Origin: Neoroseomonas marina
GTDB lineage: Bacteria; Pseudomonadota; Alphaproteobacteria; Acetobacterales; Acetobacteraceae
Direction: 5' to 3'
Assembly (NCBI RefSeq): GCF_012927745.1
Contig: NZ_JABBKX010000006.1
Location: 186,001-250,000, forward strand
DNA length: 64,000 bases
Position 1 is the stretch's first letter, and the number at the start of each line of letters is the position of its first letter. A program made the position numbers and the translations under genes. Below the pieces are notes generated by a model. It had not been told where the DNA came from. It ran no database searches and worked only from the letters and a program-made list of their open reading frames with translations. Shown here piece after piece: positions 43,568-52,349 of the stretch.

Positions 43568-44116
43568 ATGCCCCGCATCGCCACCCCCGCCACCATCGCC
43601 GAGGCCCCCGAGGCGACCCGCTCGCAGCTCGAGGCGGTGCAGAAGCAGCTCGGCTCCGTGCCGAACCTGTTCCGCCTGCTGGCGAGCAGCCCCGCCGGGC
43701 TGAACGGCTACCTCGGCCTGTCCGGCGCGCTCGGGAAGGGCGCCCTCGACATCCGGACGCGGGAGCGCATCGCGCTCGCGGTCGCCGAGTTCAACGGCTG
43801 CGGCTACTGCCTGGCGGCGCATGCCTTCATCGGCGCCAACATGGCGAAGCTCGACGCCGCGGAGATCGCCGCCGCGCGCGCCGGCCGCTCCGCCGACCCG
43901 AAGGCCGACGCCGCCGTGCGCTTCGCCATCGCGGTGACCGAGGCCCGCGGCCGCGCGGCGGATGCCGACCTCGCCGCGGTGCGCGCCGCGGGCTGGAGCG
44001 ATGCCGAGATCCTCGAGATCGTCGCCCATGTCGCGCTGAACACGCTGACCAACTACGTCAACGAGGTTGCCCGCACCGAGGTGGATTTCCCCACCCCGGC
44101 CGCCCGCGCCGCCTGA
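43568..44116 (+). CDS. carboxymuconolactone decarboxylase (AhpD-like) family protein
   Basis: A 182-residue all-helical protein with the AhpD redox motif CGYCLAAH (Cys78, Cys81, His85) after a LDIRTRERIALAVAEFNG stretch. The CxxC and His favour a peroxidase or disulfide-reductase role over true decarboxylation. The ATG follows a weak AAAGCC region. It lies divergent to the LysR regulator, probably its target, and is 55 bases upstream of the PNPOx-like gene. Together the two may be an oxidative or electrophile response unit. Confidence 0.88.
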   Translation: MPRIATPATIAEAPEATRSQLEAVQKQLGSVPNLFRLLASSPAGLNGYLGLSGALGKGALDIRTRERIALAVAEFNGCGYCLAAHAFIGANMAKLDAAEIAAARAGRSADPKADAAVRFAIAVTEARGRAADADLAAVRAAGWSDAEILEIVAHVALNTLTNYVNEVARTEVDFPTPAARAA

Positions 44117-44171
44117 CATGCCAAGGGATGGCGGAACCCCCGCCATCCCCGCCCCTCCGAGGAGTGACGCC

Positions 44172-44840
44172 ATGACCGAAGCCCCGTCGAGCGACGTCGC
44201 CTTCTCCCCCGCCGTCAAGGCGATCCAGGCCGCGCGGGGGTCCCGCGACTCCTACGCCCGGATGGAACGCCGCGGCGGCTGGCGCACCGAGCTCACCCCC
44301 GACATCGCCGGCTTCATCGCCGCCCAGCGCAGCTTCTACCTGGCCAGCGCCAGCGCCGAGGGGCAGCCGTACATCCAGCACCGCGGCGGGCCGCCGGGCT
44401 TCCTGCGCGTGCTCGACGCCGAGACCCTCGCCTTCGCCGATCTCTCGGGGAACCGGCAGTACATCACCCTCGGCAACCTCTCGGAGAACCCGAGGGTCCA
44501 GCTGTTCCTGATGGACTACGCCAACCGTCGCCGGGTGAAGATCTGGGGCGAGGCGCGCGTCGTGCAGGACGATCCCGCGCTGCTCGCCATGCTGATGCCC
44601 GAAGGTGCCCCGGGCCGCGCGGAACAGGCGATCGTCATCCGCGTCACGGCCTGGGACAGCAACTGCCACCAGCATATCCCGCAGCGCTTCGAGGCGGCGG
44701 ATGTGCTCGCGGCGATCGAGAAGCGGGATGCGCGGATCGCGGAACTCGAGGCCGAGCTGGCGCAGGTCAAGGGCGGGGGGAGAAGGGAACTTCTCCCCCC
44801 GGAACCCCCCTCAACCTTCCTTGGAACCAAGGGGGGGTGA
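44172..44840 (+). CDS. pyridoxamine 5'-phosphate oxidase-family flavin-binding protein
   Basis: A 222-residue split-barrel protein. The core has FYLASASAEGQPYIQHRGGPPGFLR in part, FADLSGNRQYITLGNL, the NPRVQLFLMDY strand and RRVKIWGEARVV, as in PNPOx-like FMN or F420 binders. A coiled helical tail (DARIAELEAELAQ) ends in about 20 residues, GGGRRELLPPEPPSTF and after, encoded by the G-run repeat element (copy B). The tail is therefore probably a read-through of the inserted repeat. The substrate is unknown. The start ATG follows a GAGGAG site. Confidence 0.85.
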   Translation: MTEAPSSDVAFSPAVKAIQAARGSRDSYARMERRGGWRTELTPDIAGFIAAQRSFYLASASAEGQPYIQHRGGPPGFLRVLDAETLAFADLSGNRQYITLGNLSENPRVQLFLMDYANRRRVKIWGEARVVQDDPALLAMLMPEGAPGRAEQAIVIRVTAWDSNCHQHIPQRFEAADVLAAIEKRDARIAELEAELAQVKGGGRRELLPPEPPSTFLGTKGG

Positions 44841-44850
44841 GGCGGGGGTT
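44774..44850. repeat. G-run hairpin repeat, copy B, overlapping the end of the PNPOx-like gene
   Basis: A 12-bp perfect stem around GGAA (44774-44801) is followed by CCCCCCTCAACCTTCCTTGG, nearly identical to copy A. The stop codon of the PNPOx-like gene falls inside the element, so part of the repeat is translated. Beyond it lies a G-rich run to about 44850. Confidence 0.8.
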
Positions 44851-44886
44851 TCTTCCCTTCCGGGGCGGGGCGGGCGATCCTGGCGC

Positions 44887-45135
44887 GTGCCTTATCTCGT
44901 CGAACTGCTCCTGTTCCTCGCGCCCTTCGCCGCCTACGGGGTCTGGCGTCGGATGAACCCGACCACGGAACCCAGCACCATCCTTCTGGTGCTGGCCGGG
45001 ACAGGCGTCGTGCTGATGCTGGCCGGGGCCTTCTGGTACGGATCCTCCCGCAGCATGGCGCCCGGCGAGGCCTACGTGCCCGCCCACCTGGAAGGCGACC
45101 GCGTCGAACCAGGCCATGCGGAACCGCGGCGGTGA
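44887..45135 (+). CDS. DUF6111-like small membrane protein
   Basis: An 82-residue protein with two membrane helices (about residues 2-18 and 32-52). The segment RSMAPGEAYVPAHLEGDRVEPGH at the C-terminus, broken here for length, is a mark of the DUF6111 family found next to cca in Alphaproteobacteria. It starts with GTG at 44887; the longer frame upstream is a shadow. Its stop overlaps the GTG of cca (GTGA), so the two are translationally coupled. Function is unknown. Confidence 0.8.
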   Translation: MPYLVELLLFLAPFAAYGVWRRMNPTTEPSTILLVLAGTGVVLMLAGAFWYGSSRSMAPGEAYVPAHLEGDRVEPGHAEPRR

Positions 45136-46382
45136 GCGACGCCCCGGCGGAACGCATCCCACGGCCAGGCTTCCTCGACACCCCGGCCGTCGCCGCGGTC
45201 CTGGCCACGCTGCCGGGCGCCCGCGCGGTCGGCGGCTGCGTGCGCGACGCGCTCGCCGGCCGGCCCTCCGCCGATGTCGACGTCGCCGCCCCCCTGCCGC
45301 CCGAGGAGATCGCCGCCCGCCTGCGCGAAGCGGGCCTCAAGGTGTTCGAAACCGGCCTGTCGCACGGCACCGTCACGGCGGTGAAGGACCACGTCCCGGT
45401 CGAGGTCACGGCGCTGCGCCGCGACCTCCTCACCGATGGGCGGCACGCACAGGTCGAATGGACCACCGACTGGCGCGAGGACGCGGCGCGGCGCGACTTC
45501 ACCATCAACGCCATGTCGCTGGCGGCGGACGGGTCGCTCTACGACTACTTCACGGGGCGGGCGGACCTCGCGGCCGGCGCGGTGCGATTCGTCGGCGACC
45601 CGGATACGCGCCTCGCCGAGGATTACCTCCGCGCCCTGCGCTTCTTCCGCTTCCAGGCGCGCTACGGCCTGGGTGCGCCCGATGCGCCGGCGATCGCGGC
45701 GATCCGCCGCGCGGTGCCGGGCTTGGCGCGGCTGTCGGCCGAGCGGGTGTGGATGGAACTGAAGCGCATCCTGGCGGTGCCGGATCCGGTGGCAACGGTG
45801 GCGCTGATGGCGGAAACCGGCGTGCTGGCGGCGGTGCTGCCGGAGGCGGAGGGACTCGATGCGCTGCGGCGGCTGGTCGCGGCCGGCGCGCCGGCCGACC
45901 CGCTGCTGCGGCTCGCGGCCCTGATCCCCGATGGCGAGGCCGGCCGCGCCGCGCGCCTTCGGTCCCGTCTGCGCCTGTCCGGCGCCGAGGCCGATGCGCT
46001 GGCCTGGCTCATGGGCAGGGCGCCCTTGCCGCGGCCCGAACCGGATGTCGACGGCGATGCCCTTCGGGTCTTCCTTGCCCGCCGTGAAGGCATGGCGCCG
46101 GAGGACGTCCAGCGCGAGGCCTGGCTGGCCGAGGCGCGCGACGGGCGCGACCGCAGCGCGCTGCGCGCGCGCATCGCCGCGGCGGATTGGCCGCGCTTCC
46201 CGCTGCAGGGGCGCGATGCGCTGGCGTTGGGTGCCGCGCCAGGGCCGGCGATCGGCCGCGTGCTCGGGGAATTGCGGGCATGGTGGATCCAAGGCGGCTG
46301 CCGGGCGACGCACGACGAAGCCCTCGCCGAACTCGCCCGCCGCATCGGCGGAGGGAGCGGCGGGACCTCACTCGGGGGATGA
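45132..46382 (+). CDS. cca: CCA-adding tRNA nucleotidyltransferase
   Basis: A 416-residue class II nucleotidyltransferase that builds or repairs the tRNA 3' CCA end. The catalytic core shows GGCVRD (34-39), DVDVA with the metal-binding Asp48/Asp50, RRDFTINAMSL (from about 120) and the neck region EDYLRALRFFRF. The helical C-terminal part follows, with no HD domain obvious. It starts with GTG overlapping the DUF6111 stop. A long hairpin overlaps the 3' end. Without testing, poly(A) polymerase activity cannot be excluded, since the families are similar. Confidence 0.93.
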   Translation: MSDAPAERIPRPGFLDTPAVAAVLATLPGARAVGGCVRDALAGRPSADVDVAAPLPPEEIAARLREAGLKVFETGLSHGTVTAVKDHVPVEVTALRRDLLTDGRHAQVEWTTDWREDAARRDFTINAMSLAADGSLYDYFTGRADLAAGAVRFVGDPDTRLAEDYLRALRFFRFQARYGLGAPDAPAIAAIRRAVPGLARLSAERVWMELKRILAVPDPVATVALMAETGVLAAVLPEAEGLDALRRLVAAGAPADPLLRLAALIPDGEAGRAARLRSRLRLSGAEADALAWLMGRAPLPRPEPDVDGDALRVFLARREGMAPEDVQREAWLAEARDGRDRSALRARIAAADWPRFPLQGRDALALGAAPGPAIGRVLGELRAWWIQGGCRATHDEALAELARRIGGGSGGTSLGG

Positions 46383-46402
46383 GTGGGGGATCGGTCCCGC
46401 CG
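46358..46402 (+). terminator. large hairpin overlapping the cca stop, possible terminator
   Basis: CGGCGGGACC (46358-46367) and GGTCCCGCCG (46393-46402) pair perfectly, with an inner CACTC/GAGTG stem. The last codons of cca and its stop lie in the structure. No U-run follows. It separates cca from the ABC transporter gene. Confidence 0.45.
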
Positions 46403-46523
46403 CATTCACCGGAACGAAACAAGAACTAGCACAGGATTTCGGGCGCCCGCAAGCCCGTTGATGTGACGGTTCGCCGGCAGGGCGGATACCGCCCCCCGCC
46501 ATTCCGGGCTATGCCGCCGCCCC

Positions 46524-48275
46524 ATGGCCGCTGCCCTCGACACCACCACCCGCGCCCTGCTCCGCCGCCTCTGGTCGGCCTATGTCGGCCATCACCGGAA
46601 GGGGATCGCCGTCGCGCTGGTCTGCACCGTCGCGGTGGCGGCGATGACCGCGCTGTATCCGGTGGTCATCCAGCAATCCTTCGACCTGTTCACCGCGGGA
46701 CGGGAAGACCTGCTCTGGGCCATCCCGATCGTCATCGTCGTGGTGACGGCGCTGAAGGCGCTCGCGCAGTTCGGCCAGGCGGTCGCCATCCAGTCGGTCG
46801 TGCTGCGGGTGATCGAGGCGGTGCAGAACGACCTGTTCCGCGCGCTCACCCGCGCCGACCTGGCCGTGGTGGCGCGCGAGGCGCCCGCCCGCCACGCCGC
46901 CCGCTTCACCACCGATGCCGCCCTGATCCGCGAGGCGCTGACCAAGTCGATCAACGCACTCGCCGACGTGCTGACGGTCGTCGGGCTGGTCGCGTCGATG
47001 GTCTATCTCGACTGGCAGATGTCGCTGGTGGCCGCACTGCTCTACCCCATCGCGGTGGTGCCGATCCTCAAGCTCGGCAAGCGCATCCGTCGTGCGTCGG
47101 GTGGCATGCAGGAACGGGTGGGGGAGGCCGCGGCCGCCCTGACCGAATCCTTCGGCGCCGCGCGCGTGGTCCGCGCCTACCGGCTCGAACAGGCGGAGGA
47201 AGCCCGCGCCGCCGGGCTTTTCGCGCGGCTGCGCGAGAGCCTCTATCACATCGCCCGTACCCGGGCCTCGCTCGACCCGATGCTCGAGGCGCTGGGCGGC
47301 TTCGCGGTCGCGGCCGTGCTGGTCTTCGTCGGCTGGCGCGTCTCGACCGGCGCGGGCACGCTCGGCGAGTTCACCGGCTTCGTGGCCGCGCTGCTGATCG
47401 CCTCGCGCCCCGTGCGCGCGCTGGGATCGCTGAACGCGGCGCTGCAGGAAGGGCTGGCGGGCCTCAACCGCGTCTTCGGCGTGATGGACGAACCGCGCCG
47501 CATCCTCGACGCGCCTGGCGCCGGCCCGCTGCCCGAAGGCCATGGCCAGATCGCCTTCGACGGCGTCGGCTTCACCTATGACGGCGTGCCGGACGCGGCG
47601 CTGGCGGGCCTTACCTTCGCCGCGCAACCGGGCCAGACGGTCGCACTGGTCGGGCCCTCGGGCGCGGGCAAGTCGACGGCGATCGCGCTGGTGCCGCGGC
47701 TCTATGACGTGACGGAGGGGCACATCGCCATCGACGGGGCGGATGTGCGGACGGTGACGCTCGCCTCGCTGCGCGACGCCATCGCCTATGTCGGGCAGGA
47801 TGCGGTGATCTTCGACGACACGGCGCACGCCAACATCGCAGCCGGCCGTGCCGGGGCGACGCGCGCCGAGGTCGAGGACGCCGCCCGCGCCGCCGCCGCG
47901 CACGACTTCATCGCGGCGCTGCCGAAGGGCTACGACACGGTCCTCGGCCCCGGCGGGTCGCGCCTGTCGGGCGGGCAGCGGCAGCGCATCGCGCTGGCCC
48001 GCGCCCTGCTGCGCAACCCGCGCATCCTGCTGCTGGACGAGGCGACGAGCGCGCTCGATGCCGAGAACGAGGCGCTCGTGCAGCAGGCGCTGGCCCGGCT
48101 GCGCGCCGGGCGCACCACCCTCGTCATCGCGCATCGCCTCGCGACCGTGCGCGACGCCGACCGCATCGTGGTGATGGAGAACGGCCGCGCGGTCGAACAG
48201 GGCACCCATGCCGAGCTCATGGCGCTCGACGGTCTCTACGCGCGTCTGGTGCGGACCCAGGCCTTCGCGGGCTGA
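46524..48275 (+). CDS. ABC exporter, fused membrane and ATPase domains
   Basis: A 583-residue half-transporter of the MsbA/LmrA type. Six transmembrane helices occupy about residues 25-310. The ATPase domain has Walker A GPSGAGKST (near 376-384), signature LSGGQRQR (near 482) and Walker B ILLLDEAT (near 502), followed by the H-loop HRLATV. It should work as a homodimer, exporting lipids or hydrophobic compounds. The cargo is unknown. It is preceded by a 141-base gap with no element beyond the cca hairpin. Confidence 0.92.
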   Translation: MAAALDTTTRALLRRLWSAYVGHHRKGIAVALVCTVAVAAMTALYPVVIQQSFDLFTAGREDLLWAIPIVIVVVTALKALAQFGQAVAIQSVVLRVIEAVQNDLFRALTRADLAVVAREAPARHAARFTTDAALIREALTKSINALADVLTVVGLVASMVYLDWQMSLVAALLYPIAVVPILKLGKRIRRASGGMQERVGEAAAALTESFGAARVVRAYRLEQAEEARAAGLFARLRESLYHIARTRASLDPMLEALGGFAVAAVLVFVGWRVSTGAGTLGEFTGFVAALLIASRPVRALGSLNAALQEGLAGLNRVFGVMDEPRRILDAPGAGPLPEGHGQIAFDGVGFTYDGVPDAALAGLTFAAQPGQTVALVGPSGAGKSTAIALVPRLYDVTEGHIAIDGADVRTVTLASLRDAIAYVGQDAVIFDDTAHANIAAGRAGATRAEVEDAARAAAAHDFIAALPKGYDTVLGPGGSRLSGGQRQRIALARALLRNPRILLLDEATSALDAENEALVQQALARLRAGRTTLVIAHRLATVRDADRIVVMENGRAVEQGTHAELMALDGLYARLVRTQAFAG

Positions 48276-48284
48276 TCGTCCGCG

Positions 48285-48899
48285 TCAGCGAACGAAGGTG
48301 ATTTCCGCGCGGCGCGACTTGGTCAGGTAGGCGAGGGAGATCCCGCCGACCACCAGGATCGCACCCCATTCCGGCGCGTAGTCCAGCAGATGGACGAAGA
48401 CGTGCGCCACCGGCACCTCGGCGCCGTAGAGCAGGTTCATGATCGCCGCGACCATCGGGATCGCGAGCACGTTGTAGCTGATGTAGTAGTAGAAATGGAT
48501 CTCGAAGATGCCGGGGAACCGCCGCGACCGGCGCATCATGGTCGCGAAGGACACGAGGGCGAAGAGCAGGTCGATCACGATCAGCCCCGTCAGCGCGCCG
48601 CGCGCAATGGGGAAGTCCCCCGGCACGCCGAACAGCCAGGAGTCCGGATTGCCGTCCGGTCCTCGCAACGCGAGGACCAGGTCCAGCGTGGCGCGGATCG
48701 GTGTCATGCTCTGCAGCGCGACGAAGACGAACAGCAGGCCCTTGAAGCCCGGCGTGATGCCCTCCGACTCCCGCGCCGAGGAGATGTAGGCCACCGACAC
48801 GACGAGGATCCAGAAGGCCGAAGCGACCGCGGGAAGCGCGAGCTGCATCCAGTACGACTGCGCATGCAGCGCGAGGAGATAGACGACGGTGTCGGTCAT
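48285..48899 (-). CDS. polytopic membrane protein of unknown function
   Basis: A 204-residue protein with about five membrane helices (roughly residues 18-40, 52-75, 100-125, 133-155 and 170-192). It contains conserved-looking polar residues in SYWMQL, MRRSRRFPGIFEIHFYYYISYN and TKSRRAE. No family is recognised. It converges with the ABC exporter gene (nine-base gap) and lies downstream of the polyferredoxin gene on the same strand, 79 bases away. Whether it belongs to the formate island is unclear. Confidence 0.7.
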   Translation of the reverse strand: MTDTVVYLLALHAQSYWMQLALPAVASAFWILVVSVAYISSARESEGITPGFKGLLFVFVALQSMTPIRATLDLVLALRGPDGNPDSWLFGVPGDFPIARGALTGLIVIDLLFALVSFATMMRRSRRFPGIFEIHFYYYISYNVLAIPMVAAIMNLLYGAEVPVAHVFVHLLDYAPEWGAILVVGGISLAYLTKSRRAEITFVR

Positions 48900-48978
48900 T
48901 GCCGCAGGCGTCCGGACGTTTCCTTCGCCGCCACTTTGGCCATGGCGGGCCGGCCGTCGTATTGACGCGCATCAAGCG

Positions 48979-51021
48979 TCAGGGCTTGTCACGCTTCGCG
49001 CGCTCCGCCTCGCGCAGGTAGTCTTCCGTCGTCCTGGTCGCCGGCCGCTCCGGGCCCGCATAGGGATCGATGCCGCCTGAGGTCGCCGCGTCGATGCGAC
49101 ATTCCTCGCAGAGGTCGAGCAACGCCTGGCGCCCCGGATCGGCGAACATCCAGTGCGCCGAGAGCTTCGCCTTCACCCGCGCGATCGAGGCCTTGGTGCC
49201 GAACAGCTTGCCGCAGCGCTGGCAGGCGGCGGGTTCTTCTTCCTTCACCACCTGCGGGACAGTGGCGGCCTCGGCGAAGTTCAGCCGCGGCTCAAGGCTG
49301 ATGACCTTCTCCGGGCAAGTCGCGGCGCACAGGTTGCATTGCACGCAGGCATCCTCGAGGAAGCGGAGCTGCGGCCTCTCGGGGTTGGCCGAGAAGGCCG
49401 AGGTCGGGCAGACGCTCGTGCAGGCGAGGCAGAGCGTGCAGCCTTCCGTCCCGACCTTCGCCACGCCGAAGGGGGCGAGGGCGGGCATCGGCACGGTCTC
49501 GGCCGGCGCCTTGGCCGCGGCGCGCAGCGTCCGGAAGGCCTGCAGCGCCATCTCCCGCGGCGTGCCGATCGCCTGGTGGGTGGACGGTGCGAAGGCGAAG
49601 GGTGTGCGGGGCAGGGCGGTGAGCGCCTCGCCGAGCGAGAAGGGATCGTCCGTCTCGATCGCCGCCGCGCGCGGGCTCGCATGGCCGAGGCCGAGGCCGG
49701 CCAGCGCGGCGTTCGCATAGTCGAGGTTGCGAAGCAGCCCCTCCGCGCCGTGCTTGCGCCTCGCGGGCAGCAGCACGCGGATCGCCGACGCGCCCCAGGC
49801 GAAGGCGCCGGCGATGAGCGAAAGGTCGAGCGCGGTCGGCTCATTCACCTTCAGCGGCAGGACGCGCGCGGGCAATCCGTCGCCATGGCGGGCCAGGGCG
49901 TCGAGCAGCGGCTCGCCCTGCGCCTCGTCGTGCAGCAGCAGGACGGGGGCCTCGCCGCCGGCCTCGCGATAGGCGAGCAGCAGGGTGCGGATGCGCCGCG
50001 CCAGCGCCCGCGCCGGGGGCAGGGTGTAGGTCGCCGCGCCGGTCGGGCAGACCGCCGCGCAGGCGCCGCAGCCGGCGCAGATCTCCGCGCTGATGACGAC
50101 CTGGTCCTTGAGCGGCCCGGTGCCCGGCGTGATGGCACCGGTCGGGCAGAGGTCGATGCAGCGCGTGCAGCCGTTCCGCTTGTTGCGCGCGTGCGCGCAG
50201 AGGCTGCCCTCGAAGGTGACGAAGCGCGGCTTGTCGAAGGTGCCGACGAGCTCTCCGGCCTGCGCGATGGCGCGTTCCACCGCCGCGGCATCGGCCGGAT
50301 CGGCGCGCAGGTAGCCCTGCCGCACCTCATGCGTCGGGAACAGCGGCGGGTTGCTCGTGAGGTCGAGCACGATGTCGGCGCGGCTGGTCGCGCCGTCCTT
50401 GCCGGGCCCCCAGTCGAAGCGCGCGCGGGAGGAGGGGCGCGGCATGGCGGCGCCATCCACCGTCACCTCGAAGGCGCCGAGCCATCCGGTCGCGGCGCGC
50501 GCACGACCCCTCATCACCGGGAAGGGCACGGTCCGCGGCGGCGTGACCTCCTCCGCGTCGGTCAGCAGCACGGTGAGGTCGAGCCGGTCCTGCAGCCGCG
50601 CCGCAGCCTCCAGCGCCACGGCATCGCGGCCGAGCACCAGCGTCACGCCGTTGCTCTCGAGCAGCACCAGCGGCGTCGCGGGCATCGGCTCGGCGGCGGC
50701 GGCGATCAGCGCGGCCATCTTGGCGCCGGCGTTGCGGCCCTCGGTGGACCAGCCGGCGTGCTCGCGGATGTTGACGAAGGTCGGCGCCGGCACCTGCGCC
50801 GCCTCGGCCTCCTGCGCGAAGAGCGGCGCCTGGGCCGTGCAGGCGACGGTCAGCGGCCGCCCTGTCGCGAGCGCTGCGAGGAAACGGTCGAGCTGCGCCA
50901 TGCAGAGCTGCTCGCCGGTCCGTACCTCGGCGCCGCAGCCGCGCGCGATGGCCTTCTCGTCGAGGCGCATCGTGTCTTCGCAGGTGCACACAAGGGCGAT
51001 GCGCCCGTCCGTTCCACTCAT
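48979..51021 (-). CDS. polyferredoxin-like 4Fe-4S protein of the formate dehydrogenase cluster
   Basis: A 680-residue protein with two pairs of 4Fe-4S motifs. One pair lies near residues 285-335 (CTRCIDLCPTGAI; CAGCGACAAVCPTGA), the other near 525-585 (CTLCLACTSVCPTSA; CVQCNLCAATCPEKV). CQRCG and CEEC pairs near the end may bind zinc or iron. The N-terminal half begins LVCTCEDTM. It is cytoplasmic, with no signal. Such proteins regularly accompany fdh genes and the DUF3305/3306 set in proteobacteria; an electron-transfer or assembly role is inferred, not known. It diverges from the ligase-like gene across about 90 bases that probably hold both promoters. Confidence 0.85.
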   Translation of the reverse strand: MSGTDGRIALVCTCEDTMRLDEKAIARGCGAEVRTGEQLCMAQLDRFLAALATGRPLTVACTAQAPLFAQEAEAAQVPAPTFVNIREHAGWSTEGRNAGAKMAALIAAAAEPMPATPLVLLESNGVTLVLGRDAVALEAAARLQDRLDLTVLLTDAEEVTPPRTVPFPVMRGRARAATGWLGAFEVTVDGAAMPRPSSRARFDWGPGKDGATSRADIVLDLTSNPPLFPTHEVRQGYLRADPADAAAVERAIAQAGELVGTFDKPRFVTFEGSLCAHARNKRNGCTRCIDLCPTGAITPGTGPLKDQVVISAEICAGCGACAAVCPTGAATYTLPPARALARRIRTLLLAYREAGGEAPVLLLHDEAQGEPLLDALARHGDGLPARVLPLKVNEPTALDLSLIAGAFAWGASAIRVLLPARRKHGAEGLLRNLDYANAALAGLGLGHASPRAAAIETDDPFSLGEALTALPRTPFAFAPSTHQAIGTPREMALQAFRTLRAAAKAPAETVPMPALAPFGVAKVGTEGCTLCLACTSVCPTSAFSANPERPQLRFLEDACVQCNLCAATCPEKVISLEPRLNFAEAATVPQVVKEEEPAACQRCGKLFGTKASIARVKAKLSAHWMFADPGRQALLDLCEECRIDAATSGGIDPYAGPERPATRTTEDYLREAERAKRDKP

Positions 51022-51108
51022 CGACCGAAAGCCCCCGAGGCGCCCCAGATTGGACCTTGGGGCCTACGCGCATATATGCCGCCCGTCACGGGAGTGCGAG
51101 GGAGCGGC

Positions 51109-51804
51109 GTGTCCGAGGGCCTGCCCGAGTTGCCGAGCGTCTTCACCCCCATCATCGCACTGCGCGAGGTGGGAGACGCGATGGCGCGCGCGGTGGCCGA
51201 GGCGCCGCGCCATGGCGCCGGCACGCTGGTCTGGGCGCGGTCGTGGTCGCGCATCGAGGCGGCGGTCGTGCTGGAGCCGGAGCAGACGCTCGCCGCGGCG
51301 CGGCCGGCATTCTTCGCCGCCCTGACCGCCTTCGCGGATGCGGTCGCCCCCTACGGCCCCTCCGAGCTCCCGCTGACCTTCGACTGGCCGGGCGGTATCC
51401 GGGTGAATGGCGGGCTGGTGGGCCGCGCGCGGCTCGCCGCGCCGCCGGGCTGTGCCGATGATGCCGTGCCGGACTGGCTGGTGGTCGGCATCGAGGCGGC
51501 CTTCGCGGCGCCGATGGACGACGAGCCAGGCCGCGATCCCGGCCGCACCACGCTGTTCGAGGAAGGCTTCAACGACACGACGCCGACGGACCTGACGGCG
51601 GGCTGGGCGCGGCATCTGATGGCGAACCTCGCCGACTGGCAGGGCGGCGGCTTCCGCGTGCTGGCGGAACGTTACCTCGCACGGCTCGACCCGGCGCTGG
51701 CGGGCGGCGCGCAGCGCGGGCTCGATCCGGCGACGGGGGACCTGCTGCTGCGCCGCGGCGGAGCGACCGAGCGGCTTCGGGTCACGGGGGCGTTGGTCGC
51801 ATGA
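51109..51804 (+). CDS. biotin/lipoate protein ligase-like protein (DUF4444 type)
   Basis: A 231-residue protein resembling the BPL/LplA fold. GAGTLVWARSWSRIEAAVVLEPE is its nucleotide-binding-like start, and PLTFDWPGGIRVNGGLVG (88-105) matches the ligase region that normally carries the catalytic Lys. Here that Lys is not visible (VNGGLVG). The C-terminus has the DUF4444-like short barrel. It may be a degenerate ligase with a binding role. The GTG at 51109, preceded by GAGGGAG, is preferred; an ATG at 51076 would add 11 residues. It overlaps the DUF6505 gene by four bases. Confidence 0.75.
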   Translation: MSEGLPELPSVFTPIIALREVGDAMARAVAEAPRHGAGTLVWARSWSRIEAAVVLEPEQTLAAARPAFFAALTAFADAVAPYGPSELPLTFDWPGGIRVNGGLVGRARLAAPPGCADDAVPDWLVVGIEAAFAAPMDDEPGRDPGRTTLFEEGFNDTTPTDLTAGWARHLMANLADWQGGGFRVLAERYLARLDPALAGGAQRGLDPATGDLLLRRGGATERLRVTGALVA

Positions 51805-52349
51805 CCCGTCTGCTGCGCACCCTCCGGCTCGATCCTTCCGATGCCGTGGTCTTCCCGCTGGCGGCCGCGCCCGGCGAATGGGCCGTGCCCGGGGGCTTCT
51901 GCTACTGGGACGACAACCTCGAATCGCTGACGGGCAAGCGGCGGCAGGCCTTCCGCGCGGGCTTCCTCGGTCTTGGTTCCTTCGGCTGGTCGACGCTGGT
52001 CGAGGTGGCGGAGGCCGATCCCGCGCAGCGCGCGGCGGCGGTCGCGGCGCTCGCGGCGCATCTGCGCGCGGCCTATGGCGCGCCGGACGAGGCCGCGGCG
52101 CGGGCGGCGGCGGAGGAGGAGATCGCCTTCGCCGAATCGCTTTGCGGGCATCCGCCCGGCACCATCGTCGCACTCGCCCGCAGCGCCGAGGGCGGCGAGG
52201 TGCGCGAACGCTTCCGCACCCTGCACGAGCGCCCGCGCGCGGCGCGCGAATATGAGAGCATGCCCGTCTTCGCCGCCATCAGCGTCGAAGGCGAGGAGGA
52301 ACCAGTGCAGCATCCCGACCTTGCGGCCATGGCGAGGACCCGCCGTTGA
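51801..52349 (+). CDS. DUF6505 family protein
   Basis: A 182-residue soluble protein, MTRLLRTLRLDPSDAVVFPL, with FCYWDDNLESLTGKRRQAFRAGFLG in part and a helical Ala-rich middle. This matches the DUF6505 family known from formate dehydrogenase neighbourhoods. No catalytic motif is evident. The ATG overlaps the ligase-like gene (ATGA), and its stop overlaps the TTG start of the DUF6352 gene. A role in formate dehydrogenase maturation is inferred from context only. Confidence 0.8.
   Translation: MTRLLRTLRLDPSDAVVFPLAAAPGEWAVPGGFCYWDDNLESLTGKRRQAFRAGFLGLGSFGWSTLVEVAEADPAQRAAAVAALAAHLRAAYGAPDEAAARAAAEEEIAFAESLCGHPPGTIVALARSAEGGEVRERFRTLHERPRAAREYESMPVFAAISVEGEEEPVQHPDLAAMARTRR

Noticed and set aside
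40859-44850. A CRISPR array formed by the G-run repeats
   Set aside because: Copies are kilobases apart at gene ends, with no regular spacer units and no cas genes.
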